In this document: in pieces, positions 8,550 to 15,950 of the stretch
How the letters are laid out: the number at the start of each line of letters is the position of its first letter
Numbering within the stretch: the first letter of the stretch is position 1
NCBI GenBank assembly: GCA_017481395.1
Contig: JAFUPE010000036.1
Location: forward strand, 1 to 33,716
DNA from: Ruminococcus sp.
Lineage (GTDB): Bacteria; Bacillota_A; Clostridia; Oscillospirales; Acutalibacteraceae
Length of the DNA: 33,716 nucleotides
Reading direction: 5' to 3'
Made by a program: the position numbers and the translations under genes
Notes under the pieces: generated by a model
The model's input: the letters and a program-made list of their open reading frames with translations, nothing else
Database searches by the model: none
Told to the model about the DNA's origin: nothing

Positions 8550-10034
8550 ATGAAGCTTAAAGATTTACTTTCTTCTCTTTCCTATACTGTACTTAAGGGA
8601 AACCCCGACATTGACATCAGCGATATTATTTATGATTCCCGAAAGGTGGTAAAGGGCACTGCCTTTGTGTGCCTTAAAGGCTTTAACACTGACGGTCACA
8701 AATACGCCGCCGATGCTATCGAAAAGGGTGCTTCTGCCCTTATTGTCAGCGACGACGTTGAAACCGACTCTGATATTACCATCGTAAAGGTAGAAAACAC
8801 CCGTTCGGCACTTGCAAAAATGAGCACCGAGCTTTTCTCGCGTCCCGCCGAGGAGCTTATCACAATTGCTATAACAGGTACAAAGGGCAAAACCACAACT
8901 GTAGCCATGATTCGCTCAATCTTAGAATGTGCAGGAGTCAAAACAGGTACTATCGGCACCCTCGGCATTGTTATAGGCGACAAAATCTATAAAACCGCCA
9001 ATACCACCCCCGAAAGCTACGAAATTCAGCAGGCTATGCGTAAAATGATAACAAAAGGCTGTAAAGCTATGGTCATTGAGGCGTCGTCCTTAGGACTTTT
9101 ACACCACCGCACCGACTGCATTAACTTTGACTACGGTATTTTCACAAACTTTTCTCACGACCATATCGGAGAAAGTGAGCATAAAGATATGCAGGAATAC
9201 CTTCAGAGCAAGGCAATCCTCTTTAAAAACTGCAAAAAAGGTATTATTAATATCGACGACGAAGCACACACCGAGCTTCTTAAAAACAGCACCTGCGAAA
9301 AAATCACCTACGGCTTTGATGAAACCGCCGACTACGTTGCATACGGCGACAAGCTGCTTGCTCGTCAGGGATTTATCGGTGTTCACTTTGAAACAAAGGG
9401 CAAAAAGGAGCTTTCTGCCAATGTTGCAATCCCCGGCAGATTCAGCGTTTACAACGCATTGGCGGCAGTTGCACTTTGCTCGGATATGAAAATTGCCGAC
9501 GAATATATTTTAAAGGGACTTGAGGCGGTCAAGGTTAAGGGCAGAGTTGAAGTCTACCCCGTAAAAAGCAACTACACCCTGCTTATTGACTACGCCCACA
9601 ATGCGGTTTCTATGGAAAACGTCCTGACAACCTTAAGAGAATATAAACCCCACCGCCTTATTACCATGTTCGGTGCAGGCGGCAACCGCCCCAAAGCAAG
9701 ACGTTATGAAATGGGCGAGGTTTCAGGCAGACTTTCTGATTTGTCGGTAATTACAGAGGACAACTCCCGTTTTGAGGATGTTAACGATATTATCGCCGAC
9801 ATCAAGGTTGGTATCGACAAAACTGACGGCAAGTATGTTATTGTTCCCAACCGCGTTGATGCAATCCGCTATTGTATTGAAAACGCCGAAGCCGGCGACA
9901 TTATCGTATTAGCAGGCAAAGGCCATGAGGATTATCAGGAAATCAAAGGTGTTAAATATCACCTCGACGAAAGAGAAGTTATCGCGGATATTTTGAAACC
10001 CGAAAAAGACGAAGACATCATTGTAGAGGATTAA
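8550..10034 (+). CDS. murE: UDP-N-acetylmuramoyl-tripeptide synthetase, MurE family
   Basis: Cytoplasmic Mur ligase that adds the third stem-peptide residue to UDP-MurNAc-L-Ala-D-Glu using ATP. The start ATG at 8550 follows GGAGGTG (8534-8540) by 9 bases. Upstream in-frame codons to 8466 have no ribosome binding site. The 494-residue protein has the N-terminal Mur domain (DSRKV, FVCLKGFNTDGHKYAADAI), the ATP loop GTKGKTT (110-116), HHRTD and the C-terminal Mur domain (AGKGHEDYQ). The substrate motif reads D-N-S-R (404-407) instead of D-N-P-R. The Asn and Arg typical of meso-diaminopimelate enzymes are kept, with Ser replacing Pro. It stands alone, away from a cell-wall cluster, so it could be a second MurE-type ligase. 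A bidirectional terminator follows. Confidence 0.92.
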   Translation: MKLKDLLSSLSYTVLKGNPDIDISDIIYDSRKVVKGTAFVCLKGFNTDGHKYAADAIEKGASALIVSDDVETDSDITIVKVENTRSALAKMSTELFSRPAEELITIAITGTKGKTTTVAMIRSILECAGVKTGTIGTLGIVIGDKIYKTANTTPESYEIQQAMRKMITKGCKAMVIEASSLGLLHHRTDCINFDYGIFTNFSHDHIGESEHKDMQEYLQSKAILFKNCKKGIINIDDEAHTELLKNSTCEKITYGFDETADYVAYGDKLLARQGFIGVHFETKGKKELSANVAIPGRFSVYNALAAVALCSDMKIADEYILKGLEAVKVKGRVEVYPVKSNYTLLIDYAHNAVSMENVLTTLREYKPHRLITMFGAGGNRPKARRYEMGEVSGRLSDLSVITEDNSRFEDVNDIIADIKVGIDKTDGKYVIVPNRVDAIRYCIENAEAGDIIVLAGKGHEDYQEIKGVKYHLDEREVIADILKPEKDEDIIVED

Positions 10035-10047
10035 CAAACTTCAAAGA

Positions 10048-10065
10048 GGCGGTTCTCGTACCGCC
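10048..10065 (+). terminator. Small GC hairpin just after murE
   Basis: GGCGGT (10048-10053) and ACCGCC (10060-10065) form a 6-bp stem. No T-run follows, so it is at most a weak structure upstream of the stronger terminator at 10119-10154. Confidence 0.35.
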
Positions 10066-10118
10066 CCTAACAACACTAATATACCCTTCAATCATCCAAA
10101 TTTAATTCAAAAAACAAG

Positions 10119-10154
10119 AACACCACAGATTAGCAAAAGTAAATCTGTGGTGTT
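10119..10154. terminator. Bidirectional terminator between murE and the importer operon
   Basis: A perfect 13-bp inverted repeat, AACACCACAGATT (10119-10131) and AATCTGTGGTGTT (10142-10154), has a 10-base loop. The right flank continues TTTCTATTTTT. The left flank is AAAAAAC, giving a T-run on the minus strand as well. It serves the convergent murE and ABC operon ends. Confidence 0.88.
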
Positions 10155-10213
10155 TTTCTATTTTTGCTCTCGCAACTTGTAAAATCATGGCTTATGCCAT
10201 CTTGAGGTTTAGT

Positions 10214-11842
10214 TTATTCTTCAACCTCTAAAGGTGCGGCTAAGATTTTCTCTTCTTCCTTGGCTACCTTCTTTTTAACTGCGAAGGCTATGCCCTTTTC
10301 AACCAAGTTGATTACAAGGATAAGCAGCGAAACCATTGCTGTACCTTCAATAAAGGACTGAGACTCAAGCTGAGGAATAAGAAGCGACAGGGGCATTGTG
10401 CGGAAGTTCATAAGGAAGGAAACCGCAGAAATTGTAATCATAGCATTTACGAAGAAATAGCTGTACATTTCTACAATTGTTGCCCTTGTGCTGGGAATGT
10501 ATACCGAGAAAAGAATCTTCATACGGCTGATGCCCAATGTATCTGCCACGTCCTCAAGATTGGGATTAAACTTGGAAAGCGAGTTATAAGCCAAAAGGTA
10601 TGGTGACGAGAAGAAGTGGGCAATATTTACAACCACAAGAATGAAAATTGTGCCGTATATAGGAACATTCTTGAATGTAAGCACATAAGAAAGACCTAAA
10701 ACGATACCGGGAACAGCAAGGGACAGCATACTTATAAAATGCAGTGCTCCGTTTGAAATCGCCTTCTGGCTTCTGGCTGTGATGTAAGCTGAAAAATAAG
10801 AAAGACAGGTACCCACAAGGGAAGTAAGAAGTGCAATAGCAACCGAGTTAATAAAGTACTGACCGATACCGCTACTAAGAAGCTTCTTTGCAGTCTCAAG
10901 GCTAAATGACATATCAATGGGATACTGCTTAACAAAGCTTAAAAGCACGAAAGCCACAATAGGCAGGCACAAAAGGATGATAACAACCGCAAAAACAACA
11001 TAAACAATTATATCTCTTGTCTTGTTATCCTGAATAAGGTATTTCTTGGTTACGGTACTGCCCGAAGCATTTATACCGCTGTTTTTAAGGTCCATAATAA
11101 ACGCAACCATAGCAGGCAGAAGAAGTACAACACCTACAACTGCACCGCCGGAGAAGTTCATCATACCGATAACCTCTCTATACATATAAACGGGCAGGGT
11201 CATATCTGTACCGCCTGTCATAAGCGAAACACCGTAGTCAGTGAAAATCATTGTAAATACCGCAAGAATTGCCGAAACAATGGTACGTCTCATAGAGGGT
11301 AATGTAATTGAGAGGAACTGTCTGAACTTGCTCATACCAAGCACACTTGCCGCCTCGTAGATTGTGTAGTCCTCGTACTGGAAGGAGTCATTGAACATCA
11401 GAAAAGACACAGGGAAAGAATAAAGCACAGAGCCCATTACAATACCCTTGTAGCCGTAAAGTCCGATATTAAGACCCAAAAGATTTGTTACAATACCGTT
11501 GTCGCCGAAAAGAAACACCAAACCCATACCGTGAGAAATACTGGGAATAAGCATGGGAATTGTGAAAAGCACAACGAAAAAGGATTTGAATTTAATGTTC
11601 GAACGGTTAAGCATGAATGCAAGCATAAACGAAAGCACAATGGAAATAACCGTTGCAATAACTGTTGTTATGACAGAGTTTTTGAGCATCGGCAAAAACT
11701 GAGCCGATGAAAAAACGTCGCTTATATGTTGGCCTCTGATACTGCTGAACAGGTAGATAATAGGCAGAACAACGCTTACTAAAAGGTATACCAGAAGCAG
11801 ATACTTTAAGCCGAAATAGCCTTTGTTCTTCTTTATTTTCAT
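10214..11842 (-). CDS. Double-length ABC importer permease, FbpB/PhnV/ThiP type
   Basis: Membrane subunit of the importer encoded by the three downstream-reading genes of this operon. At 542 residues it carries two tandem permease domains of about six membrane helices each. Each half has an EAA-type loop: EAASVLGMSKFRQFLSITLP in the first and EDVADTLGISRMKILFSVYIP in the second. One chain therefore replaces the usual permease dimer, as in Fe(III) FbpB, thiamine ThiP and 2-aminoethylphosphonate importers. The ATG overlaps the ATPase stop codon (ATGA at 11839-11842), so translation is coupled. The tail KVAKEEEKILAAPLEVEE is charged. The substrate cannot be decided from this protein alone. Confidence 0.88.
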   Translation of the reverse strand: MKIKKNKGYFGLKYLLLVYLLVSVVLPIIYLFSSIRGQHISDVFSSAQFLPMLKNSVITTVIATVISIVLSFMLAFMLNRSNIKFKSFFVVLFTIPMLIPSISHGMGLVFLFGDNGIVTNLLGLNIGLYGYKGIVMGSVLYSFPVSFLMFNDSFQYEDYTIYEAASVLGMSKFRQFLSITLPSMRRTIVSAILAVFTMIFTDYGVSLMTGGTDMTLPVYMYREVIGMMNFSGGAVVGVVLLLPAMVAFIMDLKNSGINASGSTVTKKYLIQDNKTRDIIVYVVFAVVIILLCLPIVAFVLLSFVKQYPIDMSFSLETAKKLLSSGIGQYFINSVAIALLTSLVGTCLSYFSAYITARSQKAISNGALHFISMLSLAVPGIVLGLSYVLTFKNVPIYGTIFILVVVNIAHFFSSPYLLAYNSLSKFNPNLEDVADTLGISRMKILFSVYIPSTRATIVEMYSYFFVNAMITISAVSFLMNFRTMPLSLLIPQLESQSFIEGTAMVSLLILVINLVEKGIAFAVKKKVAKEEEKILAAPLEVEE

Positions 11843-12614
11843 ACATTACCTCGTCCTGTATAGCGGGAAAGATCCTGATACTTTTTGTCAAGCTGTTCTA
11901 CTACGAACTCCTTGATATAGTCGCTTGAGGGATTAGAGTAAAGCTCCTTGGGAGTAGCCATCTGCTCGATATTACCCTCGCTCATAACCATAATACGGTC
12001 AGAAAGGAAGAACGCCTCCTCCTGGTCGTGAGTAATGAAAAGCATTGTAGCGTTAAACTTCTTCTGAAGTGACTTAAGCTCAGCCTTCATTATCTCACGG
12101 TTTGTAACGTCAAGAGCAGAAATAGGCTCGTCAAGAAGAATTACGTCGGGATTCATAGCCAAGGTACGTGCAATAGCAACTCGCTGCTGCTGACCGCCCG
12201 AAAGCTGATGAGGACGCTTGTGCATCTGGTCGGTAAGACCAACCTGCTCTAAAGTTCTTGTGGCAATTTCCTTAGCCTGCTTTTTGGTATCCTTGCGTAG
12301 AGTAAGTGCATACATAACATTCTGCAAAACTGTCATATTGGGGAAAAGTGCGTAGTTCTGAAAAACAATACCCATGCCTCTGTCAAAGCTTGGGAGATTT
12401 GAAATATCCTGACCGCCCTTGATAATTTCGCCGCTATCGGCTTTTTCAAGACCGATAAGAATACGCAAAAGTGTAGTCTTACCGCAACCCGAAGGACCTA
12501 AGATAGAAAGGAATTCACCCTCCATAAGGTCAAAGCTTACGTTATTTAAAACTGTTTTACCTGCATAGGTTTTGTAATGTTTTTTACTGATAATTTTGTG
12601 TTTAATACTTCCAT
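11839..12614 (-). CDS. ABC importer ATPase with an apparent -1 frameshift near its start
   Basis: ATP-hydrolysing subunit of the importer. The main frame has Walker A (GPSGCGKTT), Q-loop (FQNYALF), signature (LSGGQQQR), Walker B (VILLDEP) and the switch His (ITHD). The long frame begins at 12642, but its first 28 residues (MLRKRGCCQYGSIKHK) do not look like an ABC protein and have no ribosome binding site. A second frame starting at ATG 12614, preceded by AGAGG, reads MEVLNTKLSVKNITK, the classic first strand, and would join TYAGKTVLNN in the main frame if one A were added in the run at 12570-12573. I annotate from 12614 and treat the gene as frameshifted by sequencing error, mutation or ribosomal slippage. 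The start overlaps the binding-protein gene by 13 bases. Confidence 0.85.
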
Positions 12615-13582
12615 ATTGACAGCAGCCTCTCTTTCTCAGCATAATCCTGAATACCTGTCATATCTGCATAAGGTATGTCGGTAGGATAATTTTCAATATA
12701 GTTTAACTGACCCTCGTATACTGTTTCGGGGCAGAAATACTCTTTGTCATACTTAAGGAAAACATTTGCAATGTAGTCGAAAACCTCGTCAACACCTTTT
12801 TTGTCCTGATGTCCTTCTACAATTGCAGTACCTGTAAGCGAGTACGGTGAGCCTTCAGGCGGGAAAATAACCTCAAAGGGCTGACCGTCGTTCATTTCGG
12901 TAATGCCTTGGAAAGTAAGTGCAAGACCTACGGCGATTTCACCCTGCTTTAAAAGCTTAATAGGACCTGAGCCCGACTCGGTAAACTGCTTTAAGTTGGG
13001 ATAAAGCTTGTCGACGTATTCAAGTGCACCCTCTTCGCCCCAAAGGTTGACCCAGTTTTTGTAGAAGAAGTAGCCTGTACCCGAGGATTTGGGGTCGGGC
13101 ATAGCTACTAAGCCTTCGTACTCGGGTTTTAATAAATCCTCGTAAGACTGAGGAGCCTCTAAACCATGCTTTTCCAAGATGTCAGTATTAACGATAATAC
13201 CGCCTGCCTGCTTCTCCCAAGTAACCCAAAGATTACCATTGTCGGCAGGAGTAAGTCCCTTGAGATAAGGTATTTCGCTTTTACCCTCAATATTAGCAAG
13301 CTCACCTTTAATTTTGTTCATGTAGCCTGTCTCAAGACCTACAAGAATGTCGACCTCGGTATCCTCACCCTCGGCGTAAATCTTTGCGGCAGATTTACCT
13401 GTAGACATATATGTAACAACTACATTGTAATTAGGAAACTCCTCTGAAAGCTGTGCCTGCAGCTCGTCGTTTCTAAACTGCTCGCTTGATGCACAAACAA
13501 CTATTGTTTCTTTTGAGCCGAAGTCGGCAAAAAAGGTAAACACAAGTGTAACCAGAAGTAACACAATAAGTCCTTTTTTCAT
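12602..13582 (-). CDS. Importer solute-binding protein, FbpA/phosphonate-type (SBP family 1)
   Basis: Extracellular substrate-capturing subunit. The 326-residue protein has an N-terminal hydrophobic signal or anchor (KKGLIVLLLVTLVFTFF) and no lipobox. It then matches the FbpA/ThiB/PotD-like fold: TIVVCASSEQF, DILVGLETGYM, GGIIVNTDIL, MPDPKSSGTGYFFY, QGEIAVGLALTFQG and GTAIVEGHQDKKG. The SSGTGY segment is typical of the group that includes putative 2-aminoethylphosphonate binders. The paired tyrosines expected of an Fe(III) binder were not clearly found. AGAGGTG lies 6-7 bases before its ATG, and it starts 10 bases after the cytidylyltransferase stop, so they are co-transcribed. Substrate assignment is inferred from the neighbour. 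Confidence 0.82.
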   Translation of the reverse strand: MKKGLIVLLLVTLVFTFFADFGSKETIVVCASSEQFRNDELQAQLSEEFPNYNVVVTYMSTGKSAAKIYAEGEDTEVDILVGLETGYMNKIKGELANIEGKSEIPYLKGLTPADNGNLWVTWEKQAGGIIVNTDILEKHGLEAPQSYEDLLKPEYEGLVAMPDPKSSGTGYFFYKNWVNLWGEEGALEYVDKLYPNLKQFTESGSGPIKLLKQGEIAVGLALTFQGITEMNDGQPFEVIFPPEGSPYSLTGTAIVEGHQDKKGVDEVFDYIANVFLKYDKEYFCPETVYEGQLNYIENYPTDIPYADMTGIQDYAEKERLLSIWKY

Positions 13583-13592
13583 AATACACCTC

Positions 13593-14489
13593 TTAAATAT
13601 AAGTGTGGTCTATATTCTTCAGGTCGTTGTAGGTGTCAATTTCGATAATGTCATCGAAAGTACAGGGGCGAACCTCGACCTGATAATTTTTTATGCAATA
13701 TTCAAGGGAAACCTGGTCCCAATACCTTTCTTTGCCGCCGGGAAGCTTAAACACCTTTTCGATGTCGCTTTCGAGCTTTTTGCCGTCCTCGGCATTCCAG
13801 TAAGAAATACCAAACATATGATAGCAATCCGTACCGCCGATGCAAAGCTTTGTAATTACTCGGTTTTTAACCTCAAAGCACCAGTCATCGGTTTTCTCAA
13901 CAGGAACACCCAGATAGTTAGAGGTGTACTGATACTTTGTAATAAGCTCGGGGTTATAAAGCACCAAGTCAGCCTCGAAAACATAAGCGTTCTGTAAAAG
14001 ATTTCTTGCAATATATGCCGAGGAAATGTTGTTAGCCTCGTTATAAATGGGGTTCTCGATAAACTTAATATTTGGGTACTTGTAATGAAGCTGGTCGAAC
14101 TGCTCGCCAAGATATCCTCTTACAACATAAATCTCTTCAATACCCGCTTTAACTACGGCGTCAAGCAGGGTGTCAATCATGCGTGTGCCGTTTACTCTTA
14201 CTAAGGGCTTGGGTGTATTAAGCGTAATGGGAACAAGACGGGAGCCGAAACCTGCAGCAATAAACACCGCACGCTTTACCTTGTAGGGCTCAAGAGCCTC
14301 CAGACCCTTTTCGGTAACCGCGGTGCCGTCAATAAGCCCCTCTGTCCTTAAAGCTTCAAGGTGACGGCTGACAGAGCCTAAAGAAATACCTGTTTCCTCA
14401 GAAATTTCACGCTGACTCTTTTTGGCGTTTGTGCGTTCCAGATAAGTAAGCAAATTAAACTGTTTGCGAGTCAATTCAAATGTGCTCAT
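13593..14489 (-). CDS. Winged-HTH fused to LicC/PntC-like cytidylyltransferase
   Basis: A 298-residue fusion. Residues 1-67 are a winged helix-turn-helix (KKSQREISEETGISLGSVSRH, then GLIDGTAVTEKGLEAL). Residues 72-298 are a sugar-nucleotidyltransferase-like domain with the loop AAGFGSR (78-84), Lys94, a likely metal Asp174 in EADLVLY and Asp285 in EIDTYNDL. The pattern resembles S. pneumoniae LicC, which makes CDP-choline, and PntC, which makes CMP-aminoethylphosphonate. It is the first gene of an operon with a complete importer, suggesting that the imported head group (phosphonate, phosphocholine or phosphoethanolamine) is activated with CTP for surface decoration and that the HTH tunes its own operon. 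Start: AAGGA seven bases before the ATG. Function is inferred, fold assignment is firm. Confidence 0.82.
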   Translation of the reverse strand: MSTFELTRKQFNLLTYLERTNAKKSQREISEETGISLGSVSRHLEALRTEGLIDGTAVTEKGLEALEPYKVKRAVFIAAGFGSRLVPITLNTPKPLVRVNGTRMIDTLLDAVVKAGIEEIYVVRGYLGEQFDQLHYKYPNIKFIENPIYNEANNISSAYIARNLLQNAYVFEADLVLYNPELITKYQYTSNYLGVPVEKTDDWCFEVKNRVITKLCIGGTDCYHMFGISYWNAEDGKKLESDIEKVFKLPGGKERYWDQVSLEYCIKNYQVEVRPCTFDDIIEIDTYNDLKNIDHTYI

Positions 14490-14530
14490 TTTTGTTTCCT
14501 TTCTCAGATAAACATTTTCGAAAATAAAAA

Positions 14531-14572
14531 TACCCCATATTTACAGGTAAAAGCCTATGTAGATAAGGGGTA
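14531..14572 (-). promoter_or_regulatory. Structured leader of the cytidylyltransferase/importer operon
   Basis: In the roughly 100-base leader, outer arms TACCCC (14531-14536) and GGGGTA (14567-14572) enclose inner arms AGG (14545-14547) and CCT (14554-14556). On the minus strand this is followed directly by TTTTTATTTT. It could be an attenuator-like RNA or a wide operator for the gene's own HTH domain. It fits no riboswitch class that I recognise. Confidence 0.45.
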
Positions 14573-14590
14573 ATGCGTTCATTTTTTCTA

Positions 14591-14619
14591 ATAATATAAT
14601 AGAATTTGAACATTGTCAA
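14591..14619 (-). promoter_or_regulatory. Promoter of the cytidylyltransferase/importer operon
   Basis: On the minus strand a perfect TTGACA (14614-14619) and TATTAT (14591-14596) are spaced by 17 bases, about 100 bases upstream of the start codon. No GGTTAGC-type iron palindrome is near it, which argues against control by the neighbouring DtxR-type regulator. Confidence 0.8.
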
Positions 14620-14639
14620 CATTTTTTTCAAAAATAAAA

Positions 14640-14674
14640 GTTCCACTTTCAAATAAAAGCTTAGAAAGTGGAAC
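14640..14674 (-). terminator. Terminator of the DUF2325-DUF3793 unit
   Basis: Perfect 11-bp arms GTTCCACTTTC (14640-14650) and GAAAGTGGAAC (14664-14674). On the minus strand the stem is followed by TTTTATTTTTG. It isolates the iron genes from the downstream importer operon. Confidence 0.88.
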
Positions 14675-14727
14675 AAAAATCGGAATTTTGTCGCAAATAT
14701 AAGACACACATTTGCTTATAATGTCGG

Positions 14728-15294
14728 TTATTGTGGCAAAGAAGGTGTCGCTACCGTAAGTTTATAAAGGCTTCTGCCCTGTGCCCATTTTTCGGCATAG
14801 ACCGAGGTGCACTTTTTATATTTTTCAAAAAGCTTCTTTGCTCTCTCCTCGTCGGAGTATACCTTCCAACAGCCTTTGAATTTGTAGCTTCGGGAGCCAT
14901 TTTCAATAAACCCCTTTACATCTTCGGGCGGATAACCTAAGAAAAGTCCTATTTCATGAGGGAAGCCGTCAGTTTCGTCAAGACGTTTTATGAGCCTTCC
15001 TACAGAAAGCCCTGTGCTGTGAGGAAGATAGCCAAGACTACCCAAGAGTTTTTTGGCGTAGCTGTGCTTTAAATCCTCACATAAAAATGAGGGACGGTAA
15101 ACATATATAAGTGCCCTGCCGCCTTTGTATCTTAAGGGCATAATCCTCAGCCCCTTTTTAACAAACTGCTTATTGTATCTGCGAAGAGCCTCCTTAAGGC
15201 TTTCGCTGCTTTCGACCTCGCAGGTGAAAAGATTTGCTGTTTTTATACGTGCAAGTGTTGGTGCACAATGACGTAAAATCATTTCGTCCGACAT
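14728..15294 (-). CDS. DUF3793 family protein, iron-regulon associated
   Basis: A 188-residue soluble protein of unknown function. It matches the DUF3793 pattern: HCAPTLARIKTANLFTC near the start, YNKQFVKKGLRIMPL, ALIYVYRPSFL, LGYLPHSTG, FPHEIGLFLGYPPEDVKGFI, and CWKVYSDEERAKKLFEKYKKC near the end. Members are often found beside ferrous iron transport genes in Clostridia, as here. GGAGGG lies five bases before the ATG. It follows the DUF2325 gene by 33 bases and is probably co-transcribed with it from a promoter covered by an iron-type palindrome. Conserved Cys and His residues could bind metal or haem, but this is a guess. Confidence 0.85.
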   Translation of the reverse strand: MSDEMILRHCAPTLARIKTANLFTCEVESSESLKEALRRYNKQFVKKGLRIMPLRYKGGRALIYVYRPSFLCEDLKHSYAKKLLGSLGYLPHSTGLSVGRLIKRLDETDGFPHEIGLFLGYPPEDVKGFIENGSRSYKFKGCWKVYSDEERAKKLFEKYKKCTSVYAEKWAQGRSLYKLTVATPSLPQ

Positions 15295-15327
15295 ATTTAC
15301 CCTCCTTTTTACTTTCTTATTGGTATT

Positions 15328-15606
15328 TTATCCTGTATGCTCGCTAAGTATTCCCCGCAACGCACTTGCCGAACCCGAGTGACTTCGGGCAACGGCAGTT
15401 TTGCCGTTTTTTGTTTCATTTAAGGCAGTGCGAAGCATTTTGTGGCTCATAGTGCCTGTAAAAAGCACAAGCAAATCAGGGCAACCTAAATCTTTAAGAC
15501 CCGATTTCATTTTATGGTAACATTTGGCTTTACAGCCGTATTCCTTACATATATCTATATACTGGCGGGTCATACATTCGTTACCGCCTACTATAACTAC
15601 GCTCAT
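15328..15606 (-). CDS. Small DUF2325 family protein
   Basis: A 92-residue protein of unknown biochemical function belonging to the DUF2325 group: MSVVIVGGNECMTRQYIDIC at the start, DLLVLFTGTMSHKMLRTAL in the middle, and an Arg/Ser-rich end (ARSHSGSASALRGIL). The Rossmann-like first strand VVIVGG and several Cys and His residues are visible. It is the first gene of a short unit with DUF3793. An 18-bp GGTTAGC/GCTAACC palindrome lies 33-50 bases upstream of the ATG, so it is predicted to belong to the feo regulon. GGAGAGGAT precedes the start. Confidence 0.85.
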   Translation of the reverse strand: MSVVIVGGNECMTRQYIDICKEYGCKAKCYHKMKSGLKDLGCPDLLVLFTGTMSHKMLRTALNETKNGKTAVARSHSGSASALRGILSEHTG

Positions 15607-15638
15607 AGATTATCCTCTCCATATACCTTCCGATTTTT

Positions 15639-15656
15639 GGTTAGCATGCGCTAACC
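15639..15656. promoter_or_regulatory. Iron-type operator upstream of the DUF2325 gene (site A)
   Basis: GGTTAGC-ATGC-GCTAACC has perfect 7-bp arms. It lies four bases downstream of a candidate -10, at the expected transcription start. It is the best-preserved of four copies in the window and is of the DtxR/IdeR operator style. Confidence 0.8.
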
Positions 15657-15660
15657 GCCT

Positions 15661-15689
15661 TTTAAAATAAATGCTCTTACCCTCTTCAA
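15661..15689 (-). promoter_or_regulatory. Candidate promoter of the DUF2325-DUF3793 unit
   Basis: On the minus strand TTGAAG (15684-15689) and TTTAAA (15661-15666) are spaced by 17 bases. The -35 lies in the loop of the preceding terminator, and the operator begins four bases after the -10. The -10 is weak (4 of 6), but the geometry matches the feoA promoter. Confidence 0.5.
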
Positions 15690-15699
15690 GTAAGAGCAT
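15671..15699 (-). terminator. Terminator of the feoA-feoB operon
   Basis: ATGCTCTTAC (15671-15680) and GTAAGAGCAT (15690-15699) form a perfect 10-bp stem. On the minus strand it is followed by TTATTTTAAAA. Two small hairpins, at 15713-15727 and 15754-15769, lie between it and the last gene. Confidence 0.78.
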
Positions 15700-15771
15700 T
15701 ATTATCCTGAACGTTTGCCCTGCAAACACTTCATACGCCGCAGGTGTACATCATTTGCCAAAAGGCAAACT

Positions 15772-15927
15772 TCATTTTGCTTTATGGCAACTGTCTTTCA
15801 TTGCACAGCCTGAGCAACCGCAAGAGCAAGAGGACTTGCCCTTTTTCTTATTATAAATACCCTTGGCAACAATCAAGCCAAAGACAACCGCAATAATACC
15901 TGCAACTAACCAAGTCTGCCAAGTCAT
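15772..15927 (-). CDS. FeoB-associated Cys-rich membrane protein
   Basis: A 51-residue single-pass membrane protein. Residues about 4-24 are a hydrophobic helix (TWLVAGIIAVVFGLIVAKGIY). A basic stretch NKKKGK follows, then a Cys-rich tail SCSCGCSGCAMKDSCH with six cysteines. This is the characteristic small protein found after feoB in many Firmicutes and thought to assist Fe(II) uptake. GGAGG lies eight bases before the ATG. It starts 23 bases after the feoB stop codon, so it is the last gene of the operon. The tail could pass or sense metal at the membrane, but no reaction is established. Confidence 0.9.
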   Translation of the reverse strand: MTWQTWLVAGIIAVVFGLIVAKGIYNKKKGKSSCSCGCSGCAMKDSCHKAK

Positions 15928-15950
15928 GGTCAAGACCTCCTGTCTTAAAA

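Noticed and set aside
10214..13582. Importer as a member of the DtxR-type iron regulon (FbpABC ferric uptake)
   Set aside because: Its promoter at 14591-14619 has no GGTTAGC palindrome, a terminator separates it from the iron genes, and the first gene is a cytidylyltransferase. Iron is not excluded but is less likely.
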